DNA of 49,858 bases from CAZIOH01 sp964540815 (lineage in GTDB: Bacteria > Myxococcota_A > Polyangia > Fen-1088): NCBI GenBank assembly GCA_964540815.1, contig CAZIOH010000045.1, positions 1 through 49,858 of the forward strand, in the 5' to 3' direction. Made by a program: the position numbers and the translations under genes. Under the pieces are notes generated by a model, which made no database searches, was not told the DNA's origin, and saw only the letters and a list, made by a program, of their open reading frames with translations. How positions within the stretch are numbered: the first letter of the stretch is position 1; every line of letters starts with the position of its first letter. This document shows, in pieces, positions 17,962-26,798 of this stretch.

Positions 17962-18024
17962 GGGTCACGGCGGGCCGGGGTCGACGCGTGGCCAGGGGCT
18001 GCTTTGCATGATAGTCATCGGGCG

Positions 18025-18486
18025 ATGGACCACAGCGTGACGATCGACCAGCTGCGACCGAGGTTGCTCGCCGCGGTTCGCCGAACGGCGGCCCCGGGTC
18101 AGGTTCCAAGCGTCTTCGGGCCAGCGCTCGACCTGGTCTGGGCGTTTCTCGGCAAGCACAAGGGCCTGCGCACCGACGGCCACAACGTCTTCCTGTACCA
18201 TCACGTCGGGCGGCCCGAGGCCGGCATGCCGATCGACTTCGGAGTCGAGGTCACCCGGCGCTTCGAGCCGGAGGGCGAGGTTCGTTGCGTCGAGACCCCC
18301 GTGGGGGAGGCGGCGGTGGTCCGGCACCGCGGCCCCTACGGGGGGCTCCCCGAGGCGCACACCGCGCTCCGCGCCTGGTGCGCGGCGAACGGGCGGGTGA
18401 TCGGCGCCCACAGTCTCGAGGTCTACGGCGACTGGTCCGATGATCCGAGCACCCTCGAGACGACGATTCAGTACCTCCTGCGCTGA
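18025..18486 (+). CDS. GyrI-like / effector-binding domain protein
   Basis: The protein has 153 residues and is a single GyrI-like (AraC effector-binding) domain. It begins with a strand, has a helix with VPSVFGPALDLVWAFLGKHKG, the segment DGHNVFLYHHVGRPEAGMPIDFGVEV and the closing LEVYGDWSDDPSTLETTIQYLL. Such stand-alone domains bind small hydrophobic ligands or act on gyrase or cyclopropanoid hydrolysis in related families. No DNA-binding domain is attached. ATG 18025 was preferred over an in-frame ATG at 18004, because the first eight residues are not domain-like. It ends 3 bases before the glycosyltransferase start, so the two are probably co-translated. Confidence 0.75.
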   Translation: MDHSVTIDQLRPRLLAAVRRTAAPGQVPSVFGPALDLVWAFLGKHKGLRTDGHNVFLYHHVGRPEAGMPIDFGVEVTRRFEPEGEVRCVETPVGEAAVVRHRGPYGGLPEAHTALRAWCAANGRVIGAHSLEVYGDWSDDPSTLETTIQYLLR

Positions 18487-18489
18487 TCC

Positions 18490-19593
18490 GTGAGCATCTA
18501 CTACGCGACTGGTCTTCCGTCGGTCCCGGTTGGCGGCGTCAAGCAGGTCTTCCGGCACGCGCAGGTCCTGGCCGAGGCCGGGTGGGACTGCCGGGTTCTC
18601 GGGCTCTCCACCTCCAAGGCACCCGGCTGGCTGACCTCGCGCATCCCCATCTCCACCGTTCGACGGACCCGAGTCCGACGCCTCGGCGATCGGCTGGCTC
18701 GGGTTCATCGGCGGCTGTGGCCCGGGGATCTCGATCCGCTGTCGGAGTTCGACCACCCGCGAGGGGTCGAGATCCTCACCGAGGGGCAGCCGGGGTCCGT
18801 CCCCCTGAGGTCGACCGATGTCCTGGTGCTGCCCGAGCACCTCGGGATGTCGCTGCGGCGACCTCGCGTCGACTGCCGCACGGTCATCTTCAATCAGAAC
18901 GTGCACTACATGTTCTCGGGGCTGAGCCCCGGTGGCTCGGTGAAAGGCTCCCTGTGCGCGGACGAGTCCGTGCCCTCGATCGTCGTCTCTCAGCACAACT
19001 ACGAGTGCCTGCGTCACGCCTTTCCCAACCGGGAGATTCACCTCACGAGGAACGGGATCGACGGGAGGCACTTCTTCTTCGAGCCGGCGAAGAAGAAGAA
19101 GCAGCAGATCGCCTACATGCCGAGGAAGCTGCCGAACGACCTGGCCCACGTCCTCGCCATGCTGGAGCTGCGTGGCTGCCTCGAGGGCTGGAGCCTCTGT
19201 CCGATCGACGGGGTCTCCGAGGGACAGGCGGGGCAGATGATGCGGGAATCCCTGGTCTTCCTCTCCAGCTGTTCCATCGAAGGGTTCGGGTTGCCCCCCC
19301 TCGAGGCCCTGCTCAGCGGCTGCGTGGTGGTCGGCTACACCGGGATGGCCGCCGGGGAGTTCCTCGACCAGGCGACCGGATTTCCGATCGCGCAAGAAGA
19401 CCGGCTGGCCTTCGCTCGGCAGGTCGAGACGTTGCTCGCCGAGCTTGCGGCCGAGCCCGATGCCTACCTGGCCCGGGCGGCCGAGATCGCCGCACGACTT
19501 CGTGACGAGTACTCGCTCGAGCGCGAGCGCGCGGCCATCTTGAAGGCCTGGAGACAGCTCGCCCCGGACCACGATCCCGAGCGGACGCCCTGA
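18490..19593 (+). CDS. Glycosyltransferase, GT4-like (GT-B fold)
   Basis: The product has 367 residues and starts with GTG 18490, 3 bases after the previous stop. The N-terminal half has YYATGLPSVPVGGVKQVFRH, the glycine-rich acceptor-side loop, followed by HAQVLAEAGWDCRVLG. The C-terminal half has VVSQHNYECLRHAF, LTRNGIDGRHF and the donor-sugar motif EGFGLPPLEALLSGCVVVGY, all hallmarks of GT-B group 1 transferases. It should transfer a sugar from a nucleotide donor in surface polysaccharide or protein glycosylation. A lysine run (AKKKKQQ) at a domain junction is unusual in the otherwise acidic context. A perfect hairpin follows the stop. Confidence 0.8.
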   Translation: MSIYYATGLPSVPVGGVKQVFRHAQVLAEAGWDCRVLGLSTSKAPGWLTSRIPISTVRRTRVRRLGDRLARVHRRLWPGDLDPLSEFDHPRGVEILTEGQPGSVPLRSTDVLVLPEHLGMSLRRPRVDCRTVIFNQNVHYMFSGLSPGGSVKGSLCADESVPSIVVSQHNYECLRHAFPNREIHLTRNGIDGRHFFFEPAKKKKQQIAYMPRKLPNDLAHVLAMLELRGCLEGWSLCPIDGVSEGQAGQMMRESLVFLSSCSIEGFGLPPLEALLSGCVVVGYTGMAAGEFLDQATGFPIAQEDRLAFARQVETLLAELAAEPDAYLARAAEIAARLRDEYSLERERAAILKAWRQLAPDHDPERTP

Positions 19594-19596
19594 CGC

Positions 19597-19611
19597 CGGC
19601 GGGTGCCGCCG
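19597..19611. terminator. Perfect hairpin between convergent genes
   Basis: The sequence cggcgg-gtg-ccgccg forms a 6-bp all-GC stem with a 3-base loop. It lies in the 30-base gap between the glycosyltransferase stop and the FkbM methyltransferase stop. No T-tract follows; the role is inferred from the convergent position. Confidence 0.5.
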
Positions 19612-19623
19612 CGCGCGCCTTGG

Positions 19624-20721
19624 TCAAGCGGGTGCGGGGACCGCGAAGCAGTTGGTGTCCACGTCCCGCTCGAACCGCCGCTCGACCACGTAGCCCACCT
19701 CCCGCAGGAACGCCTCGAAGCCGGGCATGTTGGCCGGGCTCACCTCGATCAGCATCCTCGGTCGACAGCGCGCGATGAGCGCGCGGGCGCCCTCGAGCAG
19801 ACCGAGCTCCATGCCGTCGACATCGACCTTGAGGAAGTCCACGTGCTCGTGGATCTCGGCGTCGAGGGTGGTCAGCTCCACCTCCACCCCGATCAGGTTG
19901 ATGCGCCCCGATCTCTCGCCCACCGCCTTGTGATGAAGGACGAGCTCGGTGTGGATGTCATCCCCGTCGTTCAGCAGGCAATTGAGCTGGGTCTGGCCGA
20001 TGCTGCGAACGTCGGCGTCGAACGCGATCAACCTGGCGGGGGCGAGGTTCTTGAGGAAGAACACCGTGTGGTTCCCGACCATGGTGCCGACCTCGAGGAC
20101 GACCGGGGTCTTCCCGAGCGCGTCGCGCAGGAACCGCAGCTCCGTGAGCTCGGTCAGGGACCCACCGGAGTGGACCACCGCCGCCTCCATGGCCTGCCCG
20201 TTGAAGCAGCTGAGCGCGAACCGGTAGGGCACACCATCGACGGTGAGCGCGACCTGCTCTCGGCCCTCCATCAGGTTCTCGGCGAGGATCCGGAAGCTGG
20301 TCAGGCTCTCGGGGCGCGGGCAGCTCGCCAGGCCCGCGGACAGCGCCAGGTAGGCCTCGGTCGGGCGGCCCGCCGTGAGATGGGCCATCCCGAGCAGGCG
20401 GTAGCCCGCCGCCTGGTGCTTGGCGAGGGCCACGACCCGCAGCGCATGCGCGATGGCCTGGTCGGTCCTGCGGTCGACCCACGCCGTGAAGCCGAGGGCA
20501 TACTCGAACCCGAGGTCGTTCTTCAGGGTCGAGCCACACCGGCTTCCGAGCGCGAAGGCGGCGGCGAAGTGCGGGAAGTGATTGCCCGAGACGATCTCCA
20601 CCACCAGGTCCCGGATCGCCAGGGCCGCGCGCGGATCCGCGGGATCGGCGGCCTCGGTGGCCAGCAGCCGTCCCACGAATGGGTCGGCCCCGGGCGCCTC
20701 GACCGCAGGATGATGACTCAC
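19624..20721 (-). CDS. FkbM family methyltransferase with N-terminal helical repeats
   Basis: The product has 365 residues. Residues 1-150 are helical and TPR-like (GYRLLGMAHLTAGRPTEAYLALSAGLA). Residues 190-345 are an FkbM SAM-dependent methyltransferase: motif I VVLEVGTMVGNHTVFF, LIAFDADVRSIGQTQLN, then HVDFLKVDVDGMELGLLEGA and RPRMLIEVSPAN. The family methylates sugars, polyketides and other hydroxyl groups. The start is GTG 20721 (GTGAGTCATCAT). A glycosyltransferase lies convergently next door, so a shared polysaccharide role is possible. The substrate cannot be read from sequence. Confidence 0.82.
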   Translation of the reverse strand: MSHHPAVEAPGADPFVGRLLATEAADPADPRAALAIRDLVVEIVSGNHFPHFAAAFALGSRCGSTLKNDLGFEYALGFTAWVDRRTDQAIAHALRVVALAKHQAAGYRLLGMAHLTAGRPTEAYLALSAGLASCPRPESLTSFRILAENLMEGREQVALTVDGVPYRFALSCFNGQAMEAAVVHSGGSLTELTELRFLRDALGKTPVVLEVGTMVGNHTVFFLKNLAPARLIAFDADVRSIGQTQLNCLLNDGDDIHTELVLHHKAVGERSGRINLIGVEVELTTLDAEIHEHVDFLKVDVDGMELGLLEGARALIARCRPRMLIEVSPANMPGFEAFLREVGYVVERRFERDVDTNCFAVPAPA

Positions 20722-20808
20722 GGTTCCATGGTCGGCTGCCCGCCGGGCGATCTTGAGGGCCTCGTGCCAGCGGGGAGCGCGCGCCGGCGCCGCCCGAGGG
20801 GCGCACGC

Positions 20809-21015
20809 TCAGCGGCGGTGGTCGTGGTCGCGCCCGCGGTCGAAGTCGCGCCCGCGATCGTGGTCGCGATCGCCCCAGCCCCCGCGCCGGTGATCACAGG
20901 CACAGCCGCGGTAGTAACACCCCGAGAGCAACGCGCCGACCGCCAGGAGCACGCGAAGGTTATCGCCCGGGGTGCGCCGGGTCCGCTCGGGCTTCCCATC
21001 CGACTTCATGCTCAT
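20809..21015 (-). CDS. Small His/Asp/Arg-rich lipoprotein candidate
   Basis: This 68-residue frame has a lipoprotein-like signal (LRVLLAVGALLSGC) with a lipobox Cys at about 33, then YYRGCACDH and a short low-complexity tail of Gly-Arg-Asp-His repeats (DRDHDRGRDFDRGRDHDHRR). Such tails are common in tiny exported proteins of this group. The start could be ATG 21015 or ATG 21009; neither has a strong ribosome binding site. Function unknown. It could be a chance frame, but the lipobox followed by a charged repeat tail argues for a gene. Confidence 0.45.
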   Translation of the reverse strand: MSMKSDGKPERTRRTPGDNLRVLLAVGALLSGCYYRGCACDHRRGGWGDRDHDRGRDFDRGRDHDHRR

Positions 21016-21123
21016 TCATCTGGGGACGAATGTCCCGAAACGCAAGGGACCGGGGGGAGCCCACGCAGGGCTCGAGGCCTGGCCGGGTCGCTGGCACGGG
21101 TCGCACCGCGCTACCATGGCGCG

Positions 21124-22608
21124 ATGTTCGAGTCCGCCGAGGTCGGCCACGCCGTCGACAAGAAGACCTTCCAGAGGGAGGAGAGGACCTTGCGCACCCG
21201 GCTGCTCGAGGCCCAGAGCCAGCTGCGCGCCCAGGCCCGCTTCCCGGTGCTGCTGCTCATCTCCGGGGTCGACGGGGCGGGCAAGAGCGAGACCCTGGCC
21301 CAGCTCTACGAGTGGATGGATCCCCGATATCTGAGCACGCTGGCCTTCACCAAGCCGTCGGACGAGGAGCGCGAACGACCGTTCATGTGGCGCTACTGGC
21401 GGGCCTTGCCGCCGCGTGGACGGATGGGCACCTTCGCAGGCTCGTGGTACTCGGGCCCGATCGCCCAGCGGATCGGCGGCGAGATGTCGCGGGTCCAGCT
21501 CGACAAGCGCCTCGACGAGATCAACCGCTTCGAGGCCATGCTGGTCAACGAGGGTGCGTTGCTGCTGAAGTTCTGGCTGCATCTCACCCGCGGGGGACAG
21601 AGGCACCGGCTGCGGCAGCTCGAGTCCGATCCGCGCACGGCCTGGCGGGTGACCAAGGAGTCCTGGGAGCGGACCCGCACCTACGACGCGCTCCAGGACG
21701 TGGCCGGTCACGTGCTGCGTCTGACCAACACCGCATGGTCCCCCTGGAGCATCGTCGACGGCACCGACGATCACTACCGCCACCTGCGCGTCGGCCAGGA
21801 GCTGCTGGCGGCCCTCGAGCGGCGCCTCGGCGAGAAGGTGGCCAGCAAGCACGTGGTGGCCCCCCCGCCGGTCGCCCGGCCCCCGGACGAGCGCAACGTG
21901 CTCTCGGCGCTGGAGCTCGACCGAAAGCTCCCGGCGCAGAAGTACGAGCTGCAGCTGGCCAAGTGGCAGGGGAGGCTGGCGGAGCTCGCGCGCCACAAGG
22001 CCTTCTCGCGCCGCTCGCTGGTGCTGGCCTTCGAGGGCATGGACGCCGCTGGCAAGGGGGGCGCCATCCGCCGCCTGACCGCCGCGCTCGACCCGCGGCA
22101 GTTCCAGGTGGTCCCCATCGCGGCTCCCAGCGAGGAGGAGCGCGCCCAGCCCTACCTCTGGCGGTTCTGGCGCCAGCTGCCGCGCCAGGGCCACGTCACC
22201 CTCTTCGATCGCTCGTGGTACGGGCGCGTGCTGGTCGAGCGCATCGAGCGGTTCTGTGACGAGGCCGACTGGCTGCGGGCCTATGCCGAGATCAACGACT
22301 TCGAGCACGAGCTCGTGAGCTCGGGGATGTTCGTGCTGAAGTTCTGGCTGCAGATCGACGAGGAGGAGCAGCTCCGGCGTTTCAAGGGGCGCGAGAAGGT
22401 CGAGCACAAGCGCTTCAAGATCACCGCGGACGACTGGCGGAACCGCGACAAGTGGAAGCAGTACCAGGACGCGGCGGTCGACATGATCGATCGGACCAGC
22501 ACCGGGCACGCGCCCTGGATCGTGGTGCCCGCCAACGACAAGAACTTCGCCCGCGTCAAGATCGCGCGCGCGGTGGTCAAGCACCTCGAGGCGGGCCTCG
22601 ACCTGTGA
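21124..22608 (+). CDS. pap: Polyphosphate:AMP phosphotransferase (tandem PPK2 domains)
   Basis: The product has 494 residues, the usual length for Pap. It has two PPK2 domains. Domain 1 (~10-235) has SGVDGAGKSETL. Domain 2 (~280-490) has EGMDAAGKGGAI, LFDRSWYGRVLVER and LKFWLQIDEEEQLRRF. Pap makes ADP from AMP using polyphosphate. In domain 1 the aspartate of the DRSWY motif is replaced (TFAGSWYSG), so only the second domain is likely to be catalytic, as known for double-domain PPK2 proteins. It starts at ATG 21124 and is divergent from the tiny lipoprotein. The stop is 31 bases from the convergent LanB-like gene; a weak hairpin (gagcc/ggctc) lies between. Confidence 0.9.
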   Translation: MFESAEVGHAVDKKTFQREERTLRTRLLEAQSQLRAQARFPVLLLISGVDGAGKSETLAQLYEWMDPRYLSTLAFTKPSDEERERPFMWRYWRALPPRGRMGTFAGSWYSGPIAQRIGGEMSRVQLDKRLDEINRFEAMLVNEGALLLKFWLHLTRGGQRHRLRQLESDPRTAWRVTKESWERTRTYDALQDVAGHVLRLTNTAWSPWSIVDGTDDHYRHLRVGQELLAALERRLGEKVASKHVVAPPPVARPPDERNVLSALELDRKLPAQKYELQLAKWQGRLAELARHKAFSRRSLVLAFEGMDAAGKGGAIRRLTAALDPRQFQVVPIAAPSEEERAQPYLWRFWRQLPRQGHVTLFDRSWYGRVLVERIERFCDEADWLRAYAEINDFEHELVSSGMFVLKFWLQIDEEEQLRRFKGREKVEHKRFKITADDWRNRDKWKQYQDAAVDMIDRTSTGHAPWIVVPANDKNFARVKIARAVVKHLEAGLDL

Positions 22609-22639
22609 GCGAGAGCCCGCGCCCCGGCTCGGGCGGCCT

Positions 22640-24838
22640 TCACGCCTCGCGGGTTGCCTGGACCCGCAGCTCGAAGGTGTAGCGGCCGCGCGCGTCGCGG
22701 AGCCACAGCTCGTCGGGGCCCGGGGACATCTCTTCGAGGTGAGCGACCCCGCCCCGCGCGTGGTGGCGCAGGAGCTCGAGGGCGAAGGGCGAGGTCGTAT
22801 CGACCAGGAAGGGCTTTCGCTCGCCGGCCACCCGGGCGAAGACGAAGCGCGGAAGCCCGAGGTGGAGCCGTCGTCGCTGGAACTCGACGAAGAGCTCGAA
22901 CCCGCGGAGCTTGCCCCAGGTGGCCGTCGACAGGGTCCAGGCCTCGCGCTCCAGGGTCGCGGCTCCGAGGTCGAGCCGGGGGCGGTGCGCCTCCGCGGGC
23001 TCACCGAAGACCGGCTTCTTCACGAGGGCGTGCCCGAGCGCCGCGAAGGGAGGGTGCAAGGTCAAGTCGGCCAGCGGCAGATACAGCCGCGCGGCGCGGC
23101 CATCCGGGAGCGTCAGCACCGGGCCGGTCTCGCCGAGGGCCACCCGCAGGTCGGCCGCACGGAAGATCGACTGTCCGCGTCCGGCGAGCTCGGCCACGGC
23201 GTGCGCCACCCGGGGCCCCGGGAACGCGTAGAAGCCCTTGTTGTGGCGGCCGGCCGCGAGCTCGACCAGTGGAACCGGCTCGCCAGCCAGGAAATCCGCC
23301 GCGACCCGGTCCAAGCGCGCGCGATCCCCGTCGGCGCAGAAGGTGAACAGCCAGCTGGGGGTGAGGAGGTGGTGGTGCAGGCGCGATAGCAATGGCCGCG
23401 GGGCCCCGCCGCTCGCCGGCCAGGCGAGACAGATGTCGGGCAACGCAAACCGGCGTCCGGGGTGGCTCTCCCCACAGGCCGTCGCGGACACTTCATGCAC
23501 GTGCACCCTCTCGGGGTCGTGCGCCAGCGGACAGGGCGGCAGATCGATGCGCAGCCCGCGCAACCGGGCGGCGTAGGCCGGCAGGCTCGAGCTCTCGGAG
23601 GAAGCAGGCCAGGTCCCCCGCACCCCGTCGGCGCATGCGTCCTGGAACCGGTCGCCCTCGGCGGCCGAGAGCTCGAGCAAGGGAGACACTGCGGCGCTCA
23701 ACCAGGCCGCCGCCCGCGGGGTCACCCGCAGCCGGAACGGAGAGCCGGACTCCTCGTTCAGGATCAACCGATCGGTGTAGACCCGCCCACCGGCGCGCCG
23801 GGCCGGCAGGCCGGTCAGCCCGGCGAACAGCGCTTCCATCTCGGGCAGGAGCCTCCGGCGCTCGGAGAGCGCGGCCGTCTCGAACCGCCCGCGCAACCCG
23901 TCGATGCGGTCGAGCTCCGTCATCCAGCGCGATCGGGCCGGGCTCGGTGGCAACGCGGCGAGGGCCGCGCGCAGCTCCGCCAGGGTGTCGGGCACGTCGC
24001 TCCGAAACCAGATCCGGCGCACCAGAACCCCGGCCGCGAAGAGCGGAAAGGCCACCCGCTCGACCTCCTCCGGCGCCTCGCCGAGGAAGAGGCCGAGCTC
24101 CCGCGCCTGGCCATGCTGCTCGACGGCCGCCAGCAGCCGCAGCTCGGCGTCAGAGAGCGGCCGCACCCGATCGATGGCTTCACAGCGCGCCACCCGGGCC
24201 AGCGGATCGACCTCGAAGAGCGGGTTTCGACGCATCGGCAGCGCCTGCCAGATGGCCGGCTCGGTGGCGGCGCGGCCGGCCAGCGCCTCGACCGCCCAGT
24301 AGGCGATGAAGGTCCGCCGGCGCGGTCGAGCGGGCAAGAACGTGAAGCCGTGGGGGGAGCCGTCGGGAGCACCCTCACCATCGGGCGGCGCGTCGTCCCC
24401 AGGCGGGCCGTCCTCGACCCGCCCGTAGCCCATCGGTCCGAAGAAGCTGGTGGTCTCGTTCTTGGCGCACAGTCGCTGCAGATAGGCGTAGATCCGACGA
24501 TCAGCCCGTCGACCAGCGCTGTCGTCGGGGGGCAAGGGACGCTCGTCGAGGTGGCGAACCCAGACATTCTCGAACATGTCCGGGCTCGACAGGAAGACCG
24601 CCTCCTGGATCGCCGGCTCGGCCGCACGCGCGTGCAACCGCTCGCGCAAGCGCTGGTGCTCGACCGCGTAGCGCCCCGCGAGCCGCTCCCGCTCCGCCGG
24701 GCCGAGCTCGCCACGGATCAGGCGCTCGACGTCGCCGAGGAGCTCCGCCGACACCCCCAGCTCCTCGACCCACTCGAATGGAAAGCCCGCGTGCCGCAGC
24801 ACGAACAGATCCGACAGGGTCCAGGGTCTGGCGGTCAC
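22640..24838 (-). CDS. Lantibiotic dehydratase (LanB) domain protein, stand-alone
   Basis: The product has 732 residues. Family landmarks are SSPDMFENVWVRHL near 90, YLQRLCAKNETTSFFGPMGY near 120-140 (the common K-N-x-T-x-S-F-F-G-P block), GRVYTDRLILNEESGSPF near 365, and a C-terminal GKLRGFELFVEFQRRRLHLG, PRFVFARVAGERKPFLVDTTSPF and LEEMSPGPDELWL. LanB enzymes use glutamyl-tRNA to dehydrate Ser/Thr in peptides. Relatives without the separate SpaB_C elimination domain include split dehydratases and peptide aminoacyl-tRNA ligases; no SpaB_C-like part is visible here or next door. The start is GTG 24838, or a TTG at 24844 overlapping the TPR gene's stop. No precursor peptide gene is evident nearby. 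It is the last gene of a long co-oriented set. Confidence 0.8.
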   Translation of the reverse strand: MTARPWTLSDLFVLRHAGFPFEWVEELGVSAELLGDVERLIRGELGPAERERLAGRYAVEHQRLRERLHARAAEPAIQEAVFLSSPDMFENVWVRHLDERPLPPDDSAGRRADRRIYAYLQRLCAKNETTSFFGPMGYGRVEDGPPGDDAPPDGEGAPDGSPHGFTFLPARPRRRTFIAYWAVEALAGRAATEPAIWQALPMRRNPLFEVDPLARVARCEAIDRVRPLSDAELRLLAAVEQHGQARELGLFLGEAPEEVERVAFPLFAAGVLVRRIWFRSDVPDTLAELRAALAALPPSPARSRWMTELDRIDGLRGRFETAALSERRRLLPEMEALFAGLTGLPARRAGGRVYTDRLILNEESGSPFRLRVTPRAAAWLSAAVSPLLELSAAEGDRFQDACADGVRGTWPASSESSSLPAYAARLRGLRIDLPPCPLAHDPERVHVHEVSATACGESHPGRRFALPDICLAWPASGGAPRPLLSRLHHHLLTPSWLFTFCADGDRARLDRVAADFLAGEPVPLVELAAGRHNKGFYAFPGPRVAHAVAELAGRGQSIFRAADLRVALGETGPVLTLPDGRAARLYLPLADLTLHPPFAALGHALVKKPVFGEPAEAHRPRLDLGAATLEREAWTLSTATWGKLRGFELFVEFQRRRLHLGLPRFVFARVAGERKPFLVDTTSPFALELLRHHARGGVAHLEEMSPGPDELWLRDARGRYTFELRVQATREA

Positions 24839-24840
24839 GG

Positions 24841-26796
24841 TCAAACGTTGACGAGGTCGAAGGGTCGGGTCAGCTTGTGCCGCGGAGGCCCGAGGGCCTC
24901 GACCACGTCGGGTCCGGCTCCGGACCGCAGCGCCTCGGGCAGGGGCAGCCCCGCCAGCGCGTAGGTGGAATTGGCGGCCAGGCAGGCCCGGGCCTCCGAG
25001 AAATCGTGGCCTCCGCGCGCGACCTCGAGGCCCGCCAGATCACGCGCCCGGTGCAAGCAGTCGCCGGCGGCCCCCGCCAGCTCGGCGGCCCGACCATACC
25101 AGTCCGCGGCCGCACCGCGCGCGCCGCGGCCGAGCGCGAGCCGAGCCAGCGCGGCCGCGATGGTCTCGCCATTGAAGATGTCCCCGGTGCGCTCGGCCTT
25201 CGCGAAGGCCGTCTCGAACGCGTCGGCCGCGCCAGCCGGATCGCCTTGGAGCGATCGCAGGACCCCGAGGCGAAAGGCGTGCACCTTGTCGGCGTTGTCA
25301 CTGCCGAGCTTGCGGTTGAGCGGCTCGAACGCGCGCCAGATCCGGGTCGCCTCGGCGAGATGGCCCTCGGCCTCCGCCAGGACGCTGAAGTTGGAGACGA
25401 GGTTGGTCTTGAGGTGGGTCGCCGACGGTCCGTCGATCCCGTCGATGCACGCGAGCGCTCGCTCCTCCTCCTGGCGGGCGCGATCGAGCTTCTTCTCCAT
25501 CACGTAGGTGAGCGCGGAGAGGTTGCGGAGCCAGGCCTCGGGCAGGCCGGCGACGGCTCGCGGCTGGTCCGCGAGCGCGGCCAGGCCGGCGTCGATCTCG
25601 CCGCGGGCCTGGTCGAGGCGACCGAGTCGCTTGGCGAGGGCGACCGCTCGATGCATGTGCAGATCGGCGAGGCAGCCCGGGGACAGGCGCCGCCCTCCAG
25701 CGCCGTGGCCGGCGTCGCCTTGCAGGCCGCGCGCGAAGGCGTCGAGGGCATCCTGCGTCTGCCCGGCGAAGGCGGCGGTGACGCCGAGGTGCAGGTGAAA
25801 CTGAGCGCGCAGATGGTTCGGGTCGTCGAGATCGCTGCGCTCGAGCTCCAGCATCGGGATGGCGAAGCGCGGGTCGTCCTCGGCGTCCCAGGCCGCTCGC
25901 AGGGCCGCGCCGTCGAGTCGTCGCCCGGGGTGGTCGCGGTCGAGGAGCGCGAGGCCGGTCTCGGCCGCCAGCGTGGCGCCTTCGTAGTTGGTCGAGAAGA
26001 AGCAGGCCCGCACGGCCAGCAGGGCCGCGGCGAGCCGCTGTGCGAGCGACGCGCCACCATCGACCACCTGGCCGAGGTAGCGACCCTCCAGCCCGTCATC
26101 GAAGTGGCCGGCGGCGCGAGCCTGACCACCGCCGCCACCGACACCGACACCGCGTGCGAATCCGGTCGCGTCGAGCCCATCGAGGGCGCGAGCCCCGTCC
26201 CTGGCGGGCAACGCCCCCCCTTGCCAGCTGGCGCGCAGGCGCCGCGCGATCTCGGCGCGGTGGGCTGCCCGCGTCGCCGCAAACGGCTGCCCGGGTTCGC
26301 GATGGGACGTGGACCAGTCGCACAATTGCCAGCGCGCCGACCTGCCGTTCAGCCGCGCGAGCTCCACGGCGTGCATGAGGCCGCGCAGGCTGACCAGATC
26401 GCACGCGCCGGTGTTGCGCAGGCAGAGCGGTCCATCGAGGGTGCGGACGGCGGCGACCACCACGTGGGCGGCGAGGTTCAGCACCCGGTAGGTCTGCTCC
26501 GACTCACGGAACAGTCGGCGCTGGTTGGGGGCATCCGCCAGGTCGAAGAGCTCGCGCCCGGCCGTCTCGGTCCTCGCCGCCGCGCCGCGCGCGCTCGAGG
26601 GAAAGAGCCAGGCCCACTCGGCCCTGGCCTCGGGCAAGGTGAGGTCGGGGATCGCTTGCGCCAGCGCCTGGATCAGGCGGCGCAGCCCGGAGAACGCGAC
26701 GGGGAGCGGAGCGCCGAGGTCAACCTCCAGCGCTGGCCGAGGCGCCGCGCCCGGACGTCCGGGGTGGATCTGGACGTCGACCCCCTGGGAGACCAT
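24841..26796 (-). CDS. TPR-repeat protein of unknown function, partner of the LanB-like gene
   Basis: The product has 651 residues. The first ~250 residues are not recognised: a short beta-rich lead, then helices with ETAGRELFDLADAPNQRRLF, then VVAAVRTLDGPLCLRNTGACD and a WQLCDWS segment. From about 270 on it is an all-helical, Ala/Leu-rich array of TPR-like repeats (HLHLGVTAAFAGQTQDALDA, NFSVLAEAEGHLAEATRIW, AAADWYGRAAELAGAAGD). A Gly-rich break (ARGVGVGGGGGQARA) separates the parts. ATG 26796 lies 2 bases beyond the upstream stop; GTG 26802 overlaps it. It ends within 3 bases of the LanB-like start. The tight linkage suggests the two act together, perhaps with the TPR array holding a protein or tRNA partner. 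That is inference only. Confidence 0.72.
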   Translation of the reverse strand: MVSQGVDVQIHPGRPGAAPRPALEVDLGAPLPVAFSGLRRLIQALAQAIPDLTLPEARAEWAWLFPSSARGAAARTETAGRELFDLADAPNQRRLFRESEQTYRVLNLAAHVVVAAVRTLDGPLCLRNTGACDLVSLRGLMHAVELARLNGRSARWQLCDWSTSHREPGQPFAATRAAHRAEIARRLRASWQGGALPARDGARALDGLDATGFARGVGVGGGGGQARAAGHFDDGLEGRYLGQVVDGGASLAQRLAAALLAVRACFFSTNYEGATLAAETGLALLDRDHPGRRLDGAALRAAWDAEDDPRFAIPMLELERSDLDDPNHLRAQFHLHLGVTAAFAGQTQDALDAFARGLQGDAGHGAGGRRLSPGCLADLHMHRAVALAKRLGRLDQARGEIDAGLAALADQPRAVAGLPEAWLRNLSALTYVMEKKLDRARQEEERALACIDGIDGPSATHLKTNLVSNFSVLAEAEGHLAEATRIWRAFEPLNRKLGSDNADKVHAFRLGVLRSLQGDPAGAADAFETAFAKAERTGDIFNGETIAAALARLALGRGARGAAADWYGRAAELAGAAGDCLHRARDLAGLEVARGGHDFSEARACLAANSTYALAGLPLPEALRSGAGPDVVEALGPPRHKLTRPFDLVNV

Positions 26797-26798
26797 GG

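Noticed and set aside
19603..22608. A 1,001-residue open frame reading through FkbM and Pap
   Set aside because: Its last 494 residues are Pap; the earlier part overlaps the methyltransferase antisense and is not protein-like. The Pap start is ATG 21124.
22609..22639. Terminator hairpin between Pap and LanB-like genes
   Set aside because: Only a 5-bp stem (gagcc/ggctc) with competing pairings; mentioned in the Pap entry but not listed as a feature.
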